Shown: positions 52,870 through 62,514, counted from the stretch's first letter. The stretch is 64,000 nt of DNA from Mycobacterium sp. OAS707 (GCF_014873705.1 NZ_JADBDS010000003.1:1116001-1180000), one strand, 5' to 3'. The notes: generated from the sequence alone by a model not told the origin. Program-made: numbers and translations.

Positions 52870-54069
52870 ATGGACGTGGCGACGACAACCGCTGGTCTCA
52901 CCGATTTGAAGTTCCGGTTAGTTCGTGAAGACTTCGCCGACGCCGTGGCCTGGGTCGCCAGGAATTTGCCGTCCAGACCGACGGTGCCCGTCCTGGCCGG
53001 TGTGTTGCTCACCGGGTCCGATGACGGGCTGACGATCTCCGGATTCGACTACGAAGTGTCGGCCGAGGTGCGGGTTGCAGCCGAAATCGCTTCTCCCGGA
53101 AGCGTTTTGGTGTCCGGTCGGCTGCTGTCCGACATCACGAGGGCACTGCCCGCCAAACCGGTCGACGTCAGCGTCGAAGGCACCCGGGTTTCGTTGACGT
53201 GCGGCAGTGCCCGGTTCTCGTTGCCGACCATGGCCGTCGAGGACTACCCGGCGCTGCCGGCACTGCCCGAGGACACGGGTGTGATTTCGTCGCAGCTGTT
53301 CGGTGAGGCCATCGGCCAGGTCGCTGTCGCCGCCGGTCGCGACGACACACTCCCGATGCTGACGGGCATTCGCGTCGAGATCTCCGGCGAGAAGGTCGTT
53401 TTGGCGGCCACCGACCGCTTCCGTCTCGCGGTGCGCGAACTCACTTGGTCGACGGAGTCGGCTGACATCGAGGCCGCGGTGCTGGTGCCGGCCAAGACCT
53501 TGGCGGAGGCGGCGAAGGCGGGTACGGACGGCGCCGATGTGCACCTGTCACTCGGGGCCGGAGCAGCGGTCGGCAAGGAAGGCCTGCTCGGTATTCGCAG
53601 CGACGGTAAGCGCAGCACCACCCGTCTGCTCGACGCGGAGTTCCCGAAGTTTCGTCAGCTGCTGCCCGCCGAGCACACGGCGATCGCGACCATCGGCGTC
53701 GCCGAGCTCACCGAGGCGATCAAGCGTGTGGCCCTGGTCGCCGACCGCGGTGCGCAGGTGCGGATGGAGTTCTCCGACGATGTGCTGCGGCTGTCGGCAG
53801 GCGCCGATGACGTCGGCCGCGCGGAAGAAGATCTTCCGGTCACGTTCTCCGGTGACCCGCTGACAATCGCGTTCAACCCGACATATCTCACCGACGGGCT
53901 GGGCTCGCTGCATTCGGAGCGCGTGACGTTTGGTTTCACGACACCCAGCCGTCCCGCTGTGTTGCGCCCGGCAGGTGAGGATGATGGGTCTGTCGGCACA
54001 AGTGGTCCGTTCCCGGCCGCCCAAACCGACTACGTGTACCTGTTGATGCCGGTGCGGCTTCCGGGCTGA
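52870..54069 (+). CDS. dnaN: DNA polymerase III sliding clamp (beta subunit)
   Basis: 399 residues in three similar clamp domains. Marks include LKFRLVREDFADAVAWVARNLPSRP, the VLAATDRFRLAVRE strand and the C-terminal YVYLLMPVRLPG, the site near which partner peptides dock. The ATG at 52870 follows GAAGGGACG; an in-frame GTG six codons earlier is less well placed. Confidence 0.97.
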   Translation: MDVATTTAGLTDLKFRLVREDFADAVAWVARNLPSRPTVPVLAGVLLTGSDDGLTISGFDYEVSAEVRVAAEIASPGSVLVSGRLLSDITRALPAKPVDVSVEGTRVSLTCGSARFSLPTMAVEDYPALPALPEDTGVISSQLFGEAIGQVAVAAGRDDTLPMLTGIRVEISGEKVVLAATDRFRLAVRELTWSTESADIEAAVLVPAKTLAEAAKAGTDGADVHLSLGAGAAVGKEGLLGIRSDGKRSTTRLLDAEFPKFRQLLPAEHTAIATIGVAELTEAIKRVALVADRGAQVRMEFSDDVLRLSAGADDVGRAEEDLPVTFSGDPLTIAFNPTYLTDGLGSLHSERVTFGFTTPSRPAVLRPAGEDDGSVGTSGPFPAAQTDYVYLLMPVRLPG

Positions 54070-54100
54070 CCGGCCCTACCGCCACGAAAGAGGCGCGCAC

Positions 54101-54994
54101 ATGCAATTAGGTCTCGTCGGCCTGGGCAAAATGGGTTTCAACATGCGGGAGCGCCTGCGCGAGGGCGGCCACGAGGTGATCGGCTACGACCCGAGGCCAG
54201 AGGTCACCGACGTGCCGACACTTGCGGCGCTCGCCGAAGCGCTACCCACACCACGAGTTGTGTGGGTGATGGTGCCTTCGGGCACGGTCACCCACGAAAC
54301 CATCACCGCCCTTGCCGATGTACTCGGCTCTGGTGACTTGGTGATCGACGGCGGCAACTCCCGCTATACCGAAGACGAGCCGCACGCAAAACTGTTGAAC
54401 GACAAGGGAATCGCGTTCATCGACGCAGGCGTGTCGGGCGGGATCTGGGGTTTGAAGGAAGGCTACGGCCTGATGGTCGGCGGTAGTGATGCCGACGTCG
54501 AGCGGGCGATGCCGATCTTCGACGTGCTGCGTCCGCCGGGTCCCCGCGAAGACGGTTTCGTCCATGCCGGCCCGGTCGGGGCAGGCCATTTCACCAAGAT
54601 GGTCCACAACGGTGTCGAATACGCGCTGATGACCGCGTATGCCGAGGGCTACGAGCTGCTGGCCGCAGAAGACCTGGTCAAGAATCCGCAAGCCGTCTAT
54701 CAGGCGTGGACGAACGGCACCGTGGTGCGGTCGTGGCTGCAGCAGCTGCTGGCCAGGGCACTCAAGGAAGATCCCAAACTCGCCGACATTTCCGGCTACA
54801 CCGAGGATTCCGGCGAAGGTCGGTGGACGGTGGAGGAGGCGATTCGGTTGCGGGTACCGGTGCCGGGCATCGCCGCATCGCTGTTCGCCCGGTTCTTGTC
54901 GCGCCAGGACGACTCGCCGACCATGAAAGCCGTCGCCGCGCTGAGGAACCAGTTCGGTGGCCATGCGGTCAAGCGTGTGAGCGAGTCGGGATAG
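54101..54994 (+). CDS. gnd: 6-phosphogluconate dehydrogenase (decarboxylating), short form
   Basis: 297 residues, the short GndA/YqeC-type rather than the 470-residue classical form. The N-terminal Rossmann motif is GLVGLGKMGFNM, the conserved loop is DGGNSRYTED, the substrate/catalytic stretch is DAGVSGGIWGLKEGYGLMVGG and the helix is GPVGAGHFTKMVHNGVEYALM. It oxidises 6-phosphogluconate to ribulose 5-phosphate. Its location between dnaN and recF is known from M. smegmatis and other fast growers but not Mtb. It abuts recF. Confidence 0.93.
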   Translation: MQLGLVGLGKMGFNMRERLREGGHEVIGYDPRPEVTDVPTLAALAEALPTPRVVWVMVPSGTVTHETITALADVLGSGDLVIDGGNSRYTEDEPHAKLLNDKGIAFIDAGVSGGIWGLKEGYGLMVGGSDADVERAMPIFDVLRPPGPREDGFVHAGPVGAGHFTKMVHNGVEYALMTAYAEGYELLAAEDLVKNPQAVYQAWTNGTVVRSWLQQLLARALKEDPKLADISGYTEDSGEGRWTVEEAIRLRVPVPGIAASLFARFLSRQDDSPTMKAVAALRNQFGGHAVKRVSESG

Positions 54995-56155
54995 GTGTAC
55001 GTCCGCCGTCTGGGTTTGCAAGACTTCCGGTCCTGGCCGCAGGCCGACCTGGAGTTGGAGCCCGGCCGGACCGTGTTCGTCGGACCCAACGGCTTCGGCA
55101 AGACGAATCTCGTTGAGGCGCTGTGGTATTCGTCGACCTTGGGTTCGCATCGGGTCGCATCGGATGCACCGCTGATTCGGGCAGGCGCCGAACGCGCCGT
55201 GGTGTCGACGATTGTCGTCAACGAGGGTCGCGAGCTGGCCATCGACTTGGAGATCACCGCCGGCCGCGCCAACAAGGCACGGCTCAACCGCTCCCCCGTA
55301 CGGTCGGCGCGCGAGGTGCTCGGTGTATTGCGTGCGGTGCTGTTCGCGCCTGAGGACCTCGCGCTGGTGCGCGGCGACCCCGGCGAACGCCGCCGCTACC
55401 TGGACGAACTCGCGACCACTCGGCGGCCCCGGGTCGCCGGGATCCGTGCGGATTACGACAAGGTGCTGCGCCAGCGCGCTGCTCTGCTCAAGACCGCGGG
55501 ACCGGCGCGCTACCGCGGTGACCGCAGCGTGCTCGACACCCTCGATGTGTGGGACGGTCACCTCGCCGCACACGGCGCACAACTGATCGCGGCCCGGGTG
55601 GAGCTGGTTACCCAACTGTCCCCCGAAGTCGAAAAGGCATACCAACTGCTGGCGCCGGCATCGCGACCGGCCGCGATCCAGTACCGCAGCGGCGTCGACG
55701 TGATCGAGGCGGAGGCCGCGGCCGGCAACGACGATGTAGAGGTATTCGAGGCCGCGCTGCTGGATGCGCTGGCCCGGCGCCGCGACGCCGAACTGGAGCG
55801 CGGGGTCTGTCTCGTCGGTCCACACCGCGATGATCTCGAGCTGCGGCTCGGTGATCAGGTCGCGAAAGGCTTTGCGAGCCATGGCGAATCGTGGTCGGTG
55901 GCGCTGGCGCTGCGGCTGGCGGCTTATGAACTGTTGCGCGCCGACGGCAGTGATCCGGTGCTGTTGCTCGACGACGTGTTCGCCGAACTCGACAACGCGC
56001 GTCGGCAAGCGCTGGCCAACGTCGCGGCCAATGCGGAACAGGTCCTGGTGACCGCCGCGGTGAACGACGACATTCCAACGGATTGGGATGCGCGTCGGAT
56101 CGAGATCACGATGAGCGAGGAAGACAGCGGCCGAGTCTCGATGGTGGTGCCATGA
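54995..56155 (+). CDS. recF: DNA recombination and repair protein RecF
   Basis: 386 residues of SMC-like ABC fold: Walker A GPNGFGKTN (30-38), Walker B LLLDDVFAELD and a D-loop at DNARRQAL. RecF loads RecA at gaps. The GTG starts directly after the gnd TAG, and the stop overlaps the next gene by ATGA. Confidence 0.95.
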   Translation: MYVRRLGLQDFRSWPQADLELEPGRTVFVGPNGFGKTNLVEALWYSSTLGSHRVASDAPLIRAGAERAVVSTIVVNEGRELAIDLEITAGRANKARLNRSPVRSAREVLGVLRAVLFAPEDLALVRGDPGERRRYLDELATTRRPRVAGIRADYDKVLRQRAALLKTAGPARYRGDRSVLDTLDVWDGHLAAHGAQLIAARVELVTQLSPEVEKAYQLLAPASRPAAIQYRSGVDVIEAEAAAGNDDVEVFEAALLDALARRRDAELERGVCLVGPHRDDLELRLGDQVAKGFASHGESWSVALALRLAAYELLRADGSDPVLLLDDVFAELDNARRQALANVAANAEQVLVTAAVNDDIPTDWDARRIEITMSEEDSGRVSMVVP

Positions 56156-56718
56156 CATCCGAAGATGAAGACGACACAGCGGCAGGTCCACCCGCGCACC
56201 TGAGCGGTCTCGCCGGGATGGATTTGGTCAGACGAACCCTGGAAGAAGCCCGGGGGGCGGCGCGGGTCCAGGGCAAGGACGTCGGCCGCGGCCGCAACGC
56301 ACCGGTTCGTCGGCGGGTGGCCGGGAACAGTCGTCGGCGCTGGTCAGGCCCTGGTCCGGACTCCCGGGATCCGCAACTGCTGGGGTCGCTGACAGCGGAC
56401 TTGGCGCGTAGCCGCGGGTGGTCGGGCCGGGTCGCCGAGGGATCGGTGTTCGGCCGATGGCACGGGCTGGTCGGCGAGCAGATCGCCGCACATGCCACGC
56501 CGACGTCACTGCATGACGGAGTGCTCACGGTATCGGCCGAGTCGACGGCCTGGGCCACGCAGCTGCGGATGGTGCAGGCGCAGCTGTTGGCGAAGATTGC
56601 CGCCGCGGTCGGGGACGGAGTGGTGACGTCGCTGAAAATCGTCGGGCCGGTGGCCCCGTCGTGGCGGAAGGGCCGGTATCACATCGCCGGCCGCGGGCCC
56701 CGCGACACATACGGATGA
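56152..56718 (+). CDS. dciA: DciA-like helicase-operator protein (DUF721, Rv0004 homolog)
   Basis: 188 residues. A variable charged N-terminus precedes the DUF721 domain (about 90-185; WSGRVAEGSVFGRWHGLVGEQIAAHATP, LTVSAESTAWATQLRM). In bacteria lacking DnaC, DciA proteins recruit the replicative helicase DnaB. ATG at 56152 overlaps recF by four bases. Confidence 0.92.
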   Translation: MTSEDEDDTAAGPPAHLSGLAGMDLVRRTLEEARGAARVQGKDVGRGRNAPVRRRVAGNSRRRWSGPGPDSRDPQLLGSLTADLARSRGWSGRVAEGSVFGRWHGLVGEQIAAHATPTSLHDGVLTVSAESTAWATQLRMVQAQLLAKIAAAVGDGVVTSLKIVGPVAPSWRKGRYHIAGRGPRDTYG

Positions 56719-56870
56719 CCGGCATTCCGCCGGTGCGCTGAGAGCCGCCTGAAGGCCGCGAGCCTACCTCTCAAGCGACTTCACGCACCTGAGATCGAAA
56801 AATTCCACAGGCGGCGCAAATAGGTATGTAGAAACGCCGCCTCAGAATCGGTCCTGACGGTGCGTGACGG

Positions 56871-56876
56871 TAGACT
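56871..56876 (+). promoter_or_regulatory. -10 element (TAGACT) of the gyrB-gyrA operon
   Basis: TAGACT fits the mycobacterial consensus; transcription should begin at about 56883. The -35 region is not clear. Confidence 0.55.
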
Positions 56877-56882
56877 GGTTGC

Positions 56883-56900
56883 ATGACTTGCCGGCGGTAA
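56883..56900 (+). CDS. Possible leaderless five-codon leader peptide before gyrB
   Basis: ATG ACT TGC CGG CGG TAA encodes Met-Thr-Cys-Arg-Arg. The ATG lies 6 bases after the -10 hexamer, so it may be the very 5' end of the mRNA and be translated without a ribosome-binding site. It could modulate translation of gyrB 51 bp downstream. Speculative. Confidence 0.3.
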   Translation: MTCRR

Positions 56901-56950
56901 CAGATCACCGCCAAAGCCCACCCCCAAAGAGAGTAGGGAAGCTACCGCCC

Positions 56951-58978
56951 GTGGCTGCTGCGAAAAAGAAAGCACAGGAACAGTACGGTGCCGATTCGAT
57001 CAAGGTCTTGGAGGGTCTCGAAGCCGTCCGCAAACGACCCGGCATGTATATCGGGTCCACCGGTGAGCGGGGCTTGCACCACCTCATCTGGGAGGTAGTG
57101 GACAACGCGGTCGACGAGGCGATGGCCGGGTTCGCCGATGCGGTGGCGGTCCGGCTGCTCGACGACGGGGGCGTGGAGGTCACCGACAACGGGCGTGGCA
57201 TCCCGGTCGCGATGCACTCGACCGGAATCCCCACCGTCGACGTGGTGATGACGGTGCTGCACGCGGGCGGCAAGTTCGAAGAAGGCGCCTACAGCGTCTC
57301 CGGCGGCCTGCACGGTGTCGGCGTCTCGGTCGTCAACGCCCTGTCCACCAGGCTCGAGGCGGATATCCGTACCGACGGCTACGAGTGGTTCCAGACTTAC
57401 GACAATTCGATACCCGGCACCCTCAAGCAGGGCGAGAAGACTAAGAAGACCGGCACCACGATCAGGTTCTGGGCCGACCCCAACGTCTTCGAGACCACCA
57501 ACTACGACTTCGAGACCGTCGCGCGGCGCCTGCAGGAAATGGCGTTCCTCAACAAGGGACTCACCATCACGCTCACCGATGAGCGCGTCACTGCCGCGGA
57601 AGTCACCGACGAGGTCGTCAGCGACACCGCCGAGGCGCCCAAGTCAGCCGAGGAGCAAGCGGCCGAAGCGGCGGGTCCGCACAAGGTGAAGCACCGCACC
57701 TTCCACTACCCCGGCGGCCTGGTCGACTTCGTCAAGCACATCAACCGCACCAAGACGCCGATCCACCAGAGCATCGTCGATTTCTCCGGCAAGGGAGAAG
57801 GTCACGAGGTCGAGGTCGCGATGCAATGGAACGCCGGCTACTCCGAATCGGTGCACACCTTCGCCAACACGATCAACACCCACGAAGGCGGCACCCACGA
57901 AGAGGGCTTCCGTGCGGCGTTGACGACCGTGGTGAACAAGTACGCCAAGGACAAGAAGCTCCTCAAAGACAAGGACCCGAACCTCACCGGCGACGACATC
58001 CGTGAGGGGTTGGCCGCGGTGATCTCGGTCAAGGTCGCCGAACCTCAGTTCGAGGGGCAGACCAAGACGAAACTCGGCAACACCGAGGTGAAGTCGTTCG
58101 TGCAGAAGATCTGCAACGAGCAGGTGAGCCACTGGTTCGAGGCCAACCCGGCTGAGGCGAAAACCGTTGTGAACAAGGCGGTTTCGTCTGCACAGGCGCG
58201 CCTTGCAGCTCGCAAGGCCCGCGAGCTGGTGCGCCGCAAGAGCGCCACCGACATCGGCGGCCTGCCGGGCAAGTTGGCGGACTGCCGCTCGACGGATCCG
58301 CGCAAGTCGGAACTGTATGTGGTGGAGGGTGATTCGGCCGGTGGCTCGGCGAAGAGCGGCCGCGACTCGATGTTCCAGGCGATCCTGCCGCTGCGCGGCA
58401 AGATCATCAACGTCGAGAAGGCCCGCATCGACCGGGTGCTGAAAAACACTGAAGTGCAGGCGATCATCACCGCGCTCGGCACCGGCATTCACGACGAGTT
58501 CGACCTCGCCAAGCTGCGGTATCACAAGATCGTGCTGATGGCCGACGCGGACGTCGACGGCCAACACATCTCGACGCTGCTGCTGACGCTGCTGTTCCGG
58601 TTCATGAAGCCGCTGATCGAGAACGGCCACGTGTTCCTGGCGCAGCCGCCGCTGTACAAGCTGAAGTGGCAGCGCAGCGAGCCGGAGTTCGCCTACTCGG
58701 ACCGCGAACGCGACGGTCTGCTCGAAGCGGGCAAGAAGGCAGGCCGCAAGATCAACACCGACGACGGCATCCAGCGGTACAAGGGCCTTGGCGAGATGGA
58801 CGCCAAGGAACTGTGGGAGACCACCATGGATCCGTCGGTGCGGGTGCTGCGGCAGGTGACGCTCGATGACGCGGCCGCTGCCGACGAGTTGTTCTCGATC
58901 CTGATGGGCGAGGACGTCGAGGCGCGCCGCAGCTTCATCACGCGCAACGCCAAAGACGTTCGCTTCCTTGATGTTTAA
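56951..58978 (+). CDS. gyrB: DNA gyrase subunit B
   Basis: 675 residues. The GHKL ATPase has EVVDNAVDEAMAG and DNGRGIPV, the transducer domain follows, and the TOPRIM domain has EGDSAGGSAKSGRD (about 460-473), PLRGKI and DADVDGQH (about 533-540), with QRYKGLGEM at the C-terminal end. Together with GyrA it introduces negative supercoils. GTG at 56951 (VAAAKKKAQEQYGAD) follows AGGGAAG. Confidence 0.97.
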   Translation: MAAAKKKAQEQYGADSIKVLEGLEAVRKRPGMYIGSTGERGLHHLIWEVVDNAVDEAMAGFADAVAVRLLDDGGVEVTDNGRGIPVAMHSTGIPTVDVVMTVLHAGGKFEEGAYSVSGGLHGVGVSVVNALSTRLEADIRTDGYEWFQTYDNSIPGTLKQGEKTKKTGTTIRFWADPNVFETTNYDFETVARRLQEMAFLNKGLTITLTDERVTAAEVTDEVVSDTAEAPKSAEEQAAEAAGPHKVKHRTFHYPGGLVDFVKHINRTKTPIHQSIVDFSGKGEGHEVEVAMQWNAGYSESVHTFANTINTHEGGTHEEGFRAALTTVVNKYAKDKKLLKDKDPNLTGDDIREGLAAVISVKVAEPQFEGQTKTKLGNTEVKSFVQKICNEQVSHWFEANPAEAKTVVNKAVSSAQARLAARKARELVRRKSATDIGGLPGKLADCRSTDPRKSELYVVEGDSAGGSAKSGRDSMFQAILPLRGKIINVEKARIDRVLKNTEVQAIITALGTGIHDEFDLAKLRYHKIVLMADADVDGQHISTLLLTLLFRFMKPLIENGHVFLAQPPLYKLKWQRSEPEFAYSDRERDGLLEAGKKAGRKINTDDGIQRYKGLGEMDAKELWETTMDPSVRVLRQVTLDDAAAADELFSILMGEDVEARRSFITRNAKDVRFLDV

Positions 58979-59013
58979 CGCCGGATTCAACCACCAATAA
59001 GGCTGAAACTCTT

Positions 59014-61503
59014 ATGACTGAAACCTTGCCGCCCGAGGGCGACCGCATCGAGCCTGTCGACATTCAGCAGGAGATGCAGCGCAGCTACATCGACTATGCG
59101 ATGAGCGTGATCGTCGGCCGCGCCCTGCCTGAGGTTCGCGACGGCCTCAAGCCGGTGCACCGCCGGGTGCTCTACGCGATGTACGACTCGGGCTTCCGGC
59201 CGGACCGCAGCCACGCGAAATCGGCGCGCTCCGTTGCCGAGACGATGGGTAACTATCACCCCCACGGTGACTCCTCGATCTACGACACCCTGGTGCGCAT
59301 GGCGCAGCCGTGGTCGCTGCGTTACCCGCTCGTCGACGGCCAGGGCAACTTCGGCTCGCCGGGCAACGACCCACCGGCCGCCATGAGGTACACCGAGGCG
59401 CGGCTTACTCCGCTCGCTATGGAGATGCTGCGCGAAATCGACGAGGAGACAGTCGATTTCATCCCGAACTATGACGGGCGGGTGCAGGAGCCCACGGTTC
59501 TGCCGAGCCGGTTCCCGAACCTGCTCGCCAACGGGTCGGGCGGCATCGCGGTCGGCATGGCCACCAACATGCCACCGCACAATCTGCGCGAGTTGGCCGA
59601 CGCCGTGTACTGGTGTTTGGAGAACCACGAAGCCGACGAAGAGGCGACGTTGGCCGCGGTGACCGAGTACGTCAAGGGCCCGGACTTCCCCACCTACGGC
59701 CTGATCGTGGGCTCCCAGGGCATCAGCGACACGTATGCCACCGGCCGCGGATCCATCCGCATGCGCGGTGTGTGTGAGATCGAGGAGGACAACCGCGGGC
59801 GCACCGGGATCGTCATCACCGAGCTCCCGTATCAGGTGAACCACGACAACTTCATCACCTCGATCGCCGAGCAGGTGCGCGACGGCAAGCTCGCCGGGAT
59901 CTCCAACATCGAAGACCAGTCCAGCGACCGTGTCGGCCTGCGAATCGTGGTGGAGCTCAAGCGCGATGCCGTCGCGAAGGTGGTGCTGAACAACCTCTAC
60001 AAGCACACCCAGCTGCAGACCAGCTTCGGCGCCAACATGCTGGCCATCGTCGACGGCGTGCCCCGCACCCTGCGACTCGACCAGCTGATCCGGCACTACG
60101 TCAACCATCAGCTCGACGTCATCGTCCGGCGCACCACTTACCGGCTGCGCAAGGCCAACGAGCGGGCCCACATCCTCCGCGGTTTGGTCAAGGCGCTCGA
60201 TGCACTCGACGAAGTGATCGCGTTGATCCGGGCATCGGAGACCGTCGACGTCGCCAGGCAGGGCCTGATCGAGTTGCTCGACATCGACGACATCCAGGCC
60301 CAGGCCATCCTGGACATGCAGCTGCGCAGGCTGGCCGCCCTGGAACGTCAGAAGATCGTCGACGACCTGGCCAAGATCGAGGCCGAGATCGCCGACCTGG
60401 AAGACATCCTGGCTAAGCCGGAGCGGCAGCGCGCCATCGTGCGCGACGAGCTCAAGGAGATCGTCGACAAGTACGGCGACGACCGTCGGACCCGCATCAT
60501 CGCGGCCGACGGCGACGTCAACGACGAGGACCTGATCGCCCGCGAGGACGTGGTCGTCACGATCACCGAAACCGGCTACGCCAAGCGCACGAAGACAGAC
60601 CTTTACCGCAGCCAAAAGCGGGGCGGCAAGGGTGTGCAGGGCGCGGGGCTCAAGCAGGACGACATCGTCAACCACTTCTTCGTGTGTTCGACGCACGACT
60701 GGATCCTGTTCTTCACCACGCAGGGTCGGGTGTACCGCGCCAAGGCGTACGACCTGCCCGAGGCGTCGCGCACCGCGCGCGGTCAGCATGTCGCGAACCT
60801 GCTGGCCTTCCAGCCGGAGGAGCGCATCGCCCAGGTCATCCAGATCAAGAGCTACGAGGATGCGCCGTACCTGGTGCTGGCGACGAAGAACGGTCTGGTC
60901 AAGAAGTCCAAGCTGACCGACTTCGACTCGAACCGCTCGGGCGGCATCGTCGCGGTGAACCTGCGCGACGGGGACGAACTCGTCGGCGCCGTGCTGTGCT
61001 CGTCGGAGGACGACCTGCTGCTGGTGTCGGCCAAGGGCCAGTCGATCCGCTTCTCAGCAACCGACGAGGCGCTGCGGCCGATGGGTCGCGCCACCTCCGG
61101 TGTGCAGGGCATGCGCTTCAACGAAGAGGACAAGCTGCTGTCGTTGAATGTGGTCCAACCGGACACGTATTTGCTGGTCGCGACGGCCGGCGGCTACTCC
61201 AAGCGGACCGCGATCGACGAGTACCCGGTTCAGGGTCGCGGCGGCAAAGGGGTGCTGACGATCCAGTTCGACAAGCGTCGTGGCAGTCTGGTCGGAGCGT
61301 TGATCGTCGATGACGACACGGAGTTGTACGCCATCACCTCGGGCGGGGGCGTCATCCGGACGGCGGCTCGCCAGGTCCGCAAGGCCGGGCGGCAGACCAA
61401 GGGCGTTCGGTTGATGAACCTGGGCGAGGGCGACACACTGGTTGCTATTGCGCGCAACGCTGAGGAGACCGACGCCGACGCGGCCGAGGTCGACGCAACG
61501 TAA
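59014..61503 (+). CDS. gyrA: DNA gyrase subunit A
   Basis: 829 residues. The quinolone-determining region is GNYHPHGDSSIYDTLV (79-94), with Ser87 at the position of E. coli Ser83 and Mtb Ala90. The catalytic Tyr is in AAMRYTEARL (Tyr126). The C-terminal pinwheel holds the GyrA-box-like KRGGKGVQG. No intein interrupts it. It follows gyrB by 35 bp. Confidence 0.98.
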   Translation: MTETLPPEGDRIEPVDIQQEMQRSYIDYAMSVIVGRALPEVRDGLKPVHRRVLYAMYDSGFRPDRSHAKSARSVAETMGNYHPHGDSSIYDTLVRMAQPWSLRYPLVDGQGNFGSPGNDPPAAMRYTEARLTPLAMEMLREIDEETVDFIPNYDGRVQEPTVLPSRFPNLLANGSGGIAVGMATNMPPHNLRELADAVYWCLENHEADEEATLAAVTEYVKGPDFPTYGLIVGSQGISDTYATGRGSIRMRGVCEIEEDNRGRTGIVITELPYQVNHDNFITSIAEQVRDGKLAGISNIEDQSSDRVGLRIVVELKRDAVAKVVLNNLYKHTQLQTSFGANMLAIVDGVPRTLRLDQLIRHYVNHQLDVIVRRTTYRLRKANERAHILRGLVKALDALDEVIALIRASETVDVARQGLIELLDIDDIQAQAILDMQLRRLAALERQKIVDDLAKIEAEIADLEDILAKPERQRAIVRDELKEIVDKYGDDRRTRIIAADGDVNDEDLIAREDVVVTITETGYAKRTKTDLYRSQKRGGKGVQGAGLKQDDIVNHFFVCSTHDWILFFTTQGRVYRAKAYDLPEASRTARGQHVANLLAFQPEERIAQVIQIKSYEDAPYLVLATKNGLVKKSKLTDFDSNRSGGIVAVNLRDGDELVGAVLCSSEDDLLLVSAKGQSIRFSATDEALRPMGRATSGVQGMRFNEEDKLLSLNVVQPDTYLLVATAGGYSKRTAIDEYPVQGRGGKGVLTIQFDKRRGSLVGALIVDDDTELYAITSGGGVIRTAARQVRKAGRQTKGVRLMNLGEGDTLVAIARNAEETDADAAEVDAT

Positions 61504-61522
61504 CGACGGTAAGGAGCCGTAG

Positions 61523-62368
61523 GTGAGTTCACCGAACGAGCCGGGGTACCCGCGCGCGGGTGACGCCGCCGGTAGCGCCAACGGCTCCCCGGGCGGACCG
61601 CCATCGCAGGACGGCGGTTCGGTCGGCAACTCGGCGTCGCGGGGCGGCGACGTCCCACCGTGGCAGCGGGGGCCGGCCGCGCGTGCGGGCCGACAGCCAC
61701 AACGGCAGTCCTCTGAGCCGGGAAGTCCAGGAGGGTCGCCGGTCGATGCCCGGCTCAACCGCTTCATCGGCGGATCGGGCGCACCGACCCCGGCGCCGGT
61801 GCACGAGCAGGATGGTCCGCCACGGGGCGAGCGTACCGAGGCCGTGCGGCCCGAGGCCTACGCCAGCGAGCTGCCCGACCTCTCGGGCCCGATGCCGCGC
61901 TCGCCGCAGCCACGCAAGCCGGCGCCTGAGCAACGCCCGTCGTCGGAACCGGCCAGCCGGGCCTCGGCCGGCAGCCGCTTGCAGGTCGGCAATCGCCACA
62001 AGGGCCCGGTGCGGGCCAGTATGCAGATCCGGCGGGTCGACCCGTGGAGCACGCTGAAGGTGTCGCTGGTGTTGTCGGTCGCGTTGTTCTTCGTGTGGAT
62101 GATCGCGGTCGCGTTCCTCTACCTGGTGCTCGGCGGCATGGGCGTGTGGAGCAAGCTGAACAGCAACGTCGGCGACCTGCTGACCAGCACCGGCGGCAGC
62201 TCCGGCGGCGAGTTGGTGTCCAGCGGAACGATCTTCGGCGGCGCGGCCTTGATCGGGCTGGTGAACATCGTGCTGCTGACCGCGATGGCGACCGCAGGGG
62301 CGTTCATCTACAACCTGACCACCGATCTTGTGGGTGGCGTCGAGGTCACATTGGCGGATAGGGATTGA
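61523..62368 (+). CDS. DUF3566 membrane protein (Rv0007 homolog)
   Basis: 281 residues. A long disordered cytoplasmic part rich in Ser, Gly, Pro and Arg (1-170) is followed by a conserved DUF3566 domain (about 168-280): RRVDPWSTLKVSLVLSVALF, a membrane helix, a short extracytoplasmic turn, and a second helix ending in FIYNLTTDLVGGVEVTL. Function is unknown; the gene follows gyrA in most actinobacteria. GTG start, with a GGAG site 8 bases upstream. Confidence 0.9.
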   Translation: MSSPNEPGYPRAGDAAGSANGSPGGPPSQDGGSVGNSASRGGDVPPWQRGPAARAGRQPQRQSSEPGSPGGSPVDARLNRFIGGSGAPTPAPVHEQDGPPRGERTEAVRPEAYASELPDLSGPMPRSPQPRKPAPEQRPSSEPASRASAGSRLQVGNRHKGPVRASMQIRRVDPWSTLKVSLVLSVALFFVWMIAVAFLYLVLGGMGVWSKLNSNVGDLLTSTGGSSGGELVSSGTIFGGAALIGLVNIVLLTAMATAGAFIYNLTTDLVGGVEVTLADRD

Positions 62369-62370
62369 GT

Positions 62371-62400
62371 TTGGGCGGCGGCCTACCGTTGCGGTAATCT
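62371..62400 (+). promoter_or_regulatory. Candidate promoter of the tRNA-Ile gene
   Basis: TTGGGC (62371-62376), 18 bp, TAATCT (62395-62400): a SigA-like promoter about 24 bp before the mature tRNA 5' end. Confidence 0.45.
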
Positions 62401-62423
62401 CGTCGCTCGGCCGTGCGGATTTC

Positions 62424-62497
62424 GGGGCTATAGCTCAGGCGGTTAGAGCGCTTCGCTGATAACGAAGAGGTCGGAGGTTCGAGTCCTCCTAGCCCCA
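62424..62497 (+). tRNA. tRNA-Ile (anticodon GAT)
   Basis: A 74-base cloverleaf. GGGGCTA pairs with TAGCCCC, the D-arm is GCTCAGGCGGTTAGAGC, the anticodon GAT is at 62458-62460 and the T-arm is GGAGGTTCGAGTCCTCC. CCA is not encoded. It lies downstream of gyrA as in Mtb. Confidence 0.98.
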
Positions 62498-62514
62498 CGG
62501 AAAGGTGCAATACC

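Larger units (their letters stand above)
56719..56950. other. dciA-gyrB intergenic region
   Basis: 232 bp. It contains the gyrB promoter (-10 at 56871), a five-codon potential leader and the gyrB ribosome-binding site (GGGAAG at 56936-56941). Nothing else is recognised. Confidence 0.6.

Noticed and set aside
57644..60789. Long minus-strand frames opposite gyrB and gyrA
   Set aside because: They mirror essential conserved genes and show only low-complexity composition.
59014..61503. Possible GyrA intein as in some mycobacteria
   Set aside because: The GyrA frame is continuous at the Tyr126 region and of normal length.
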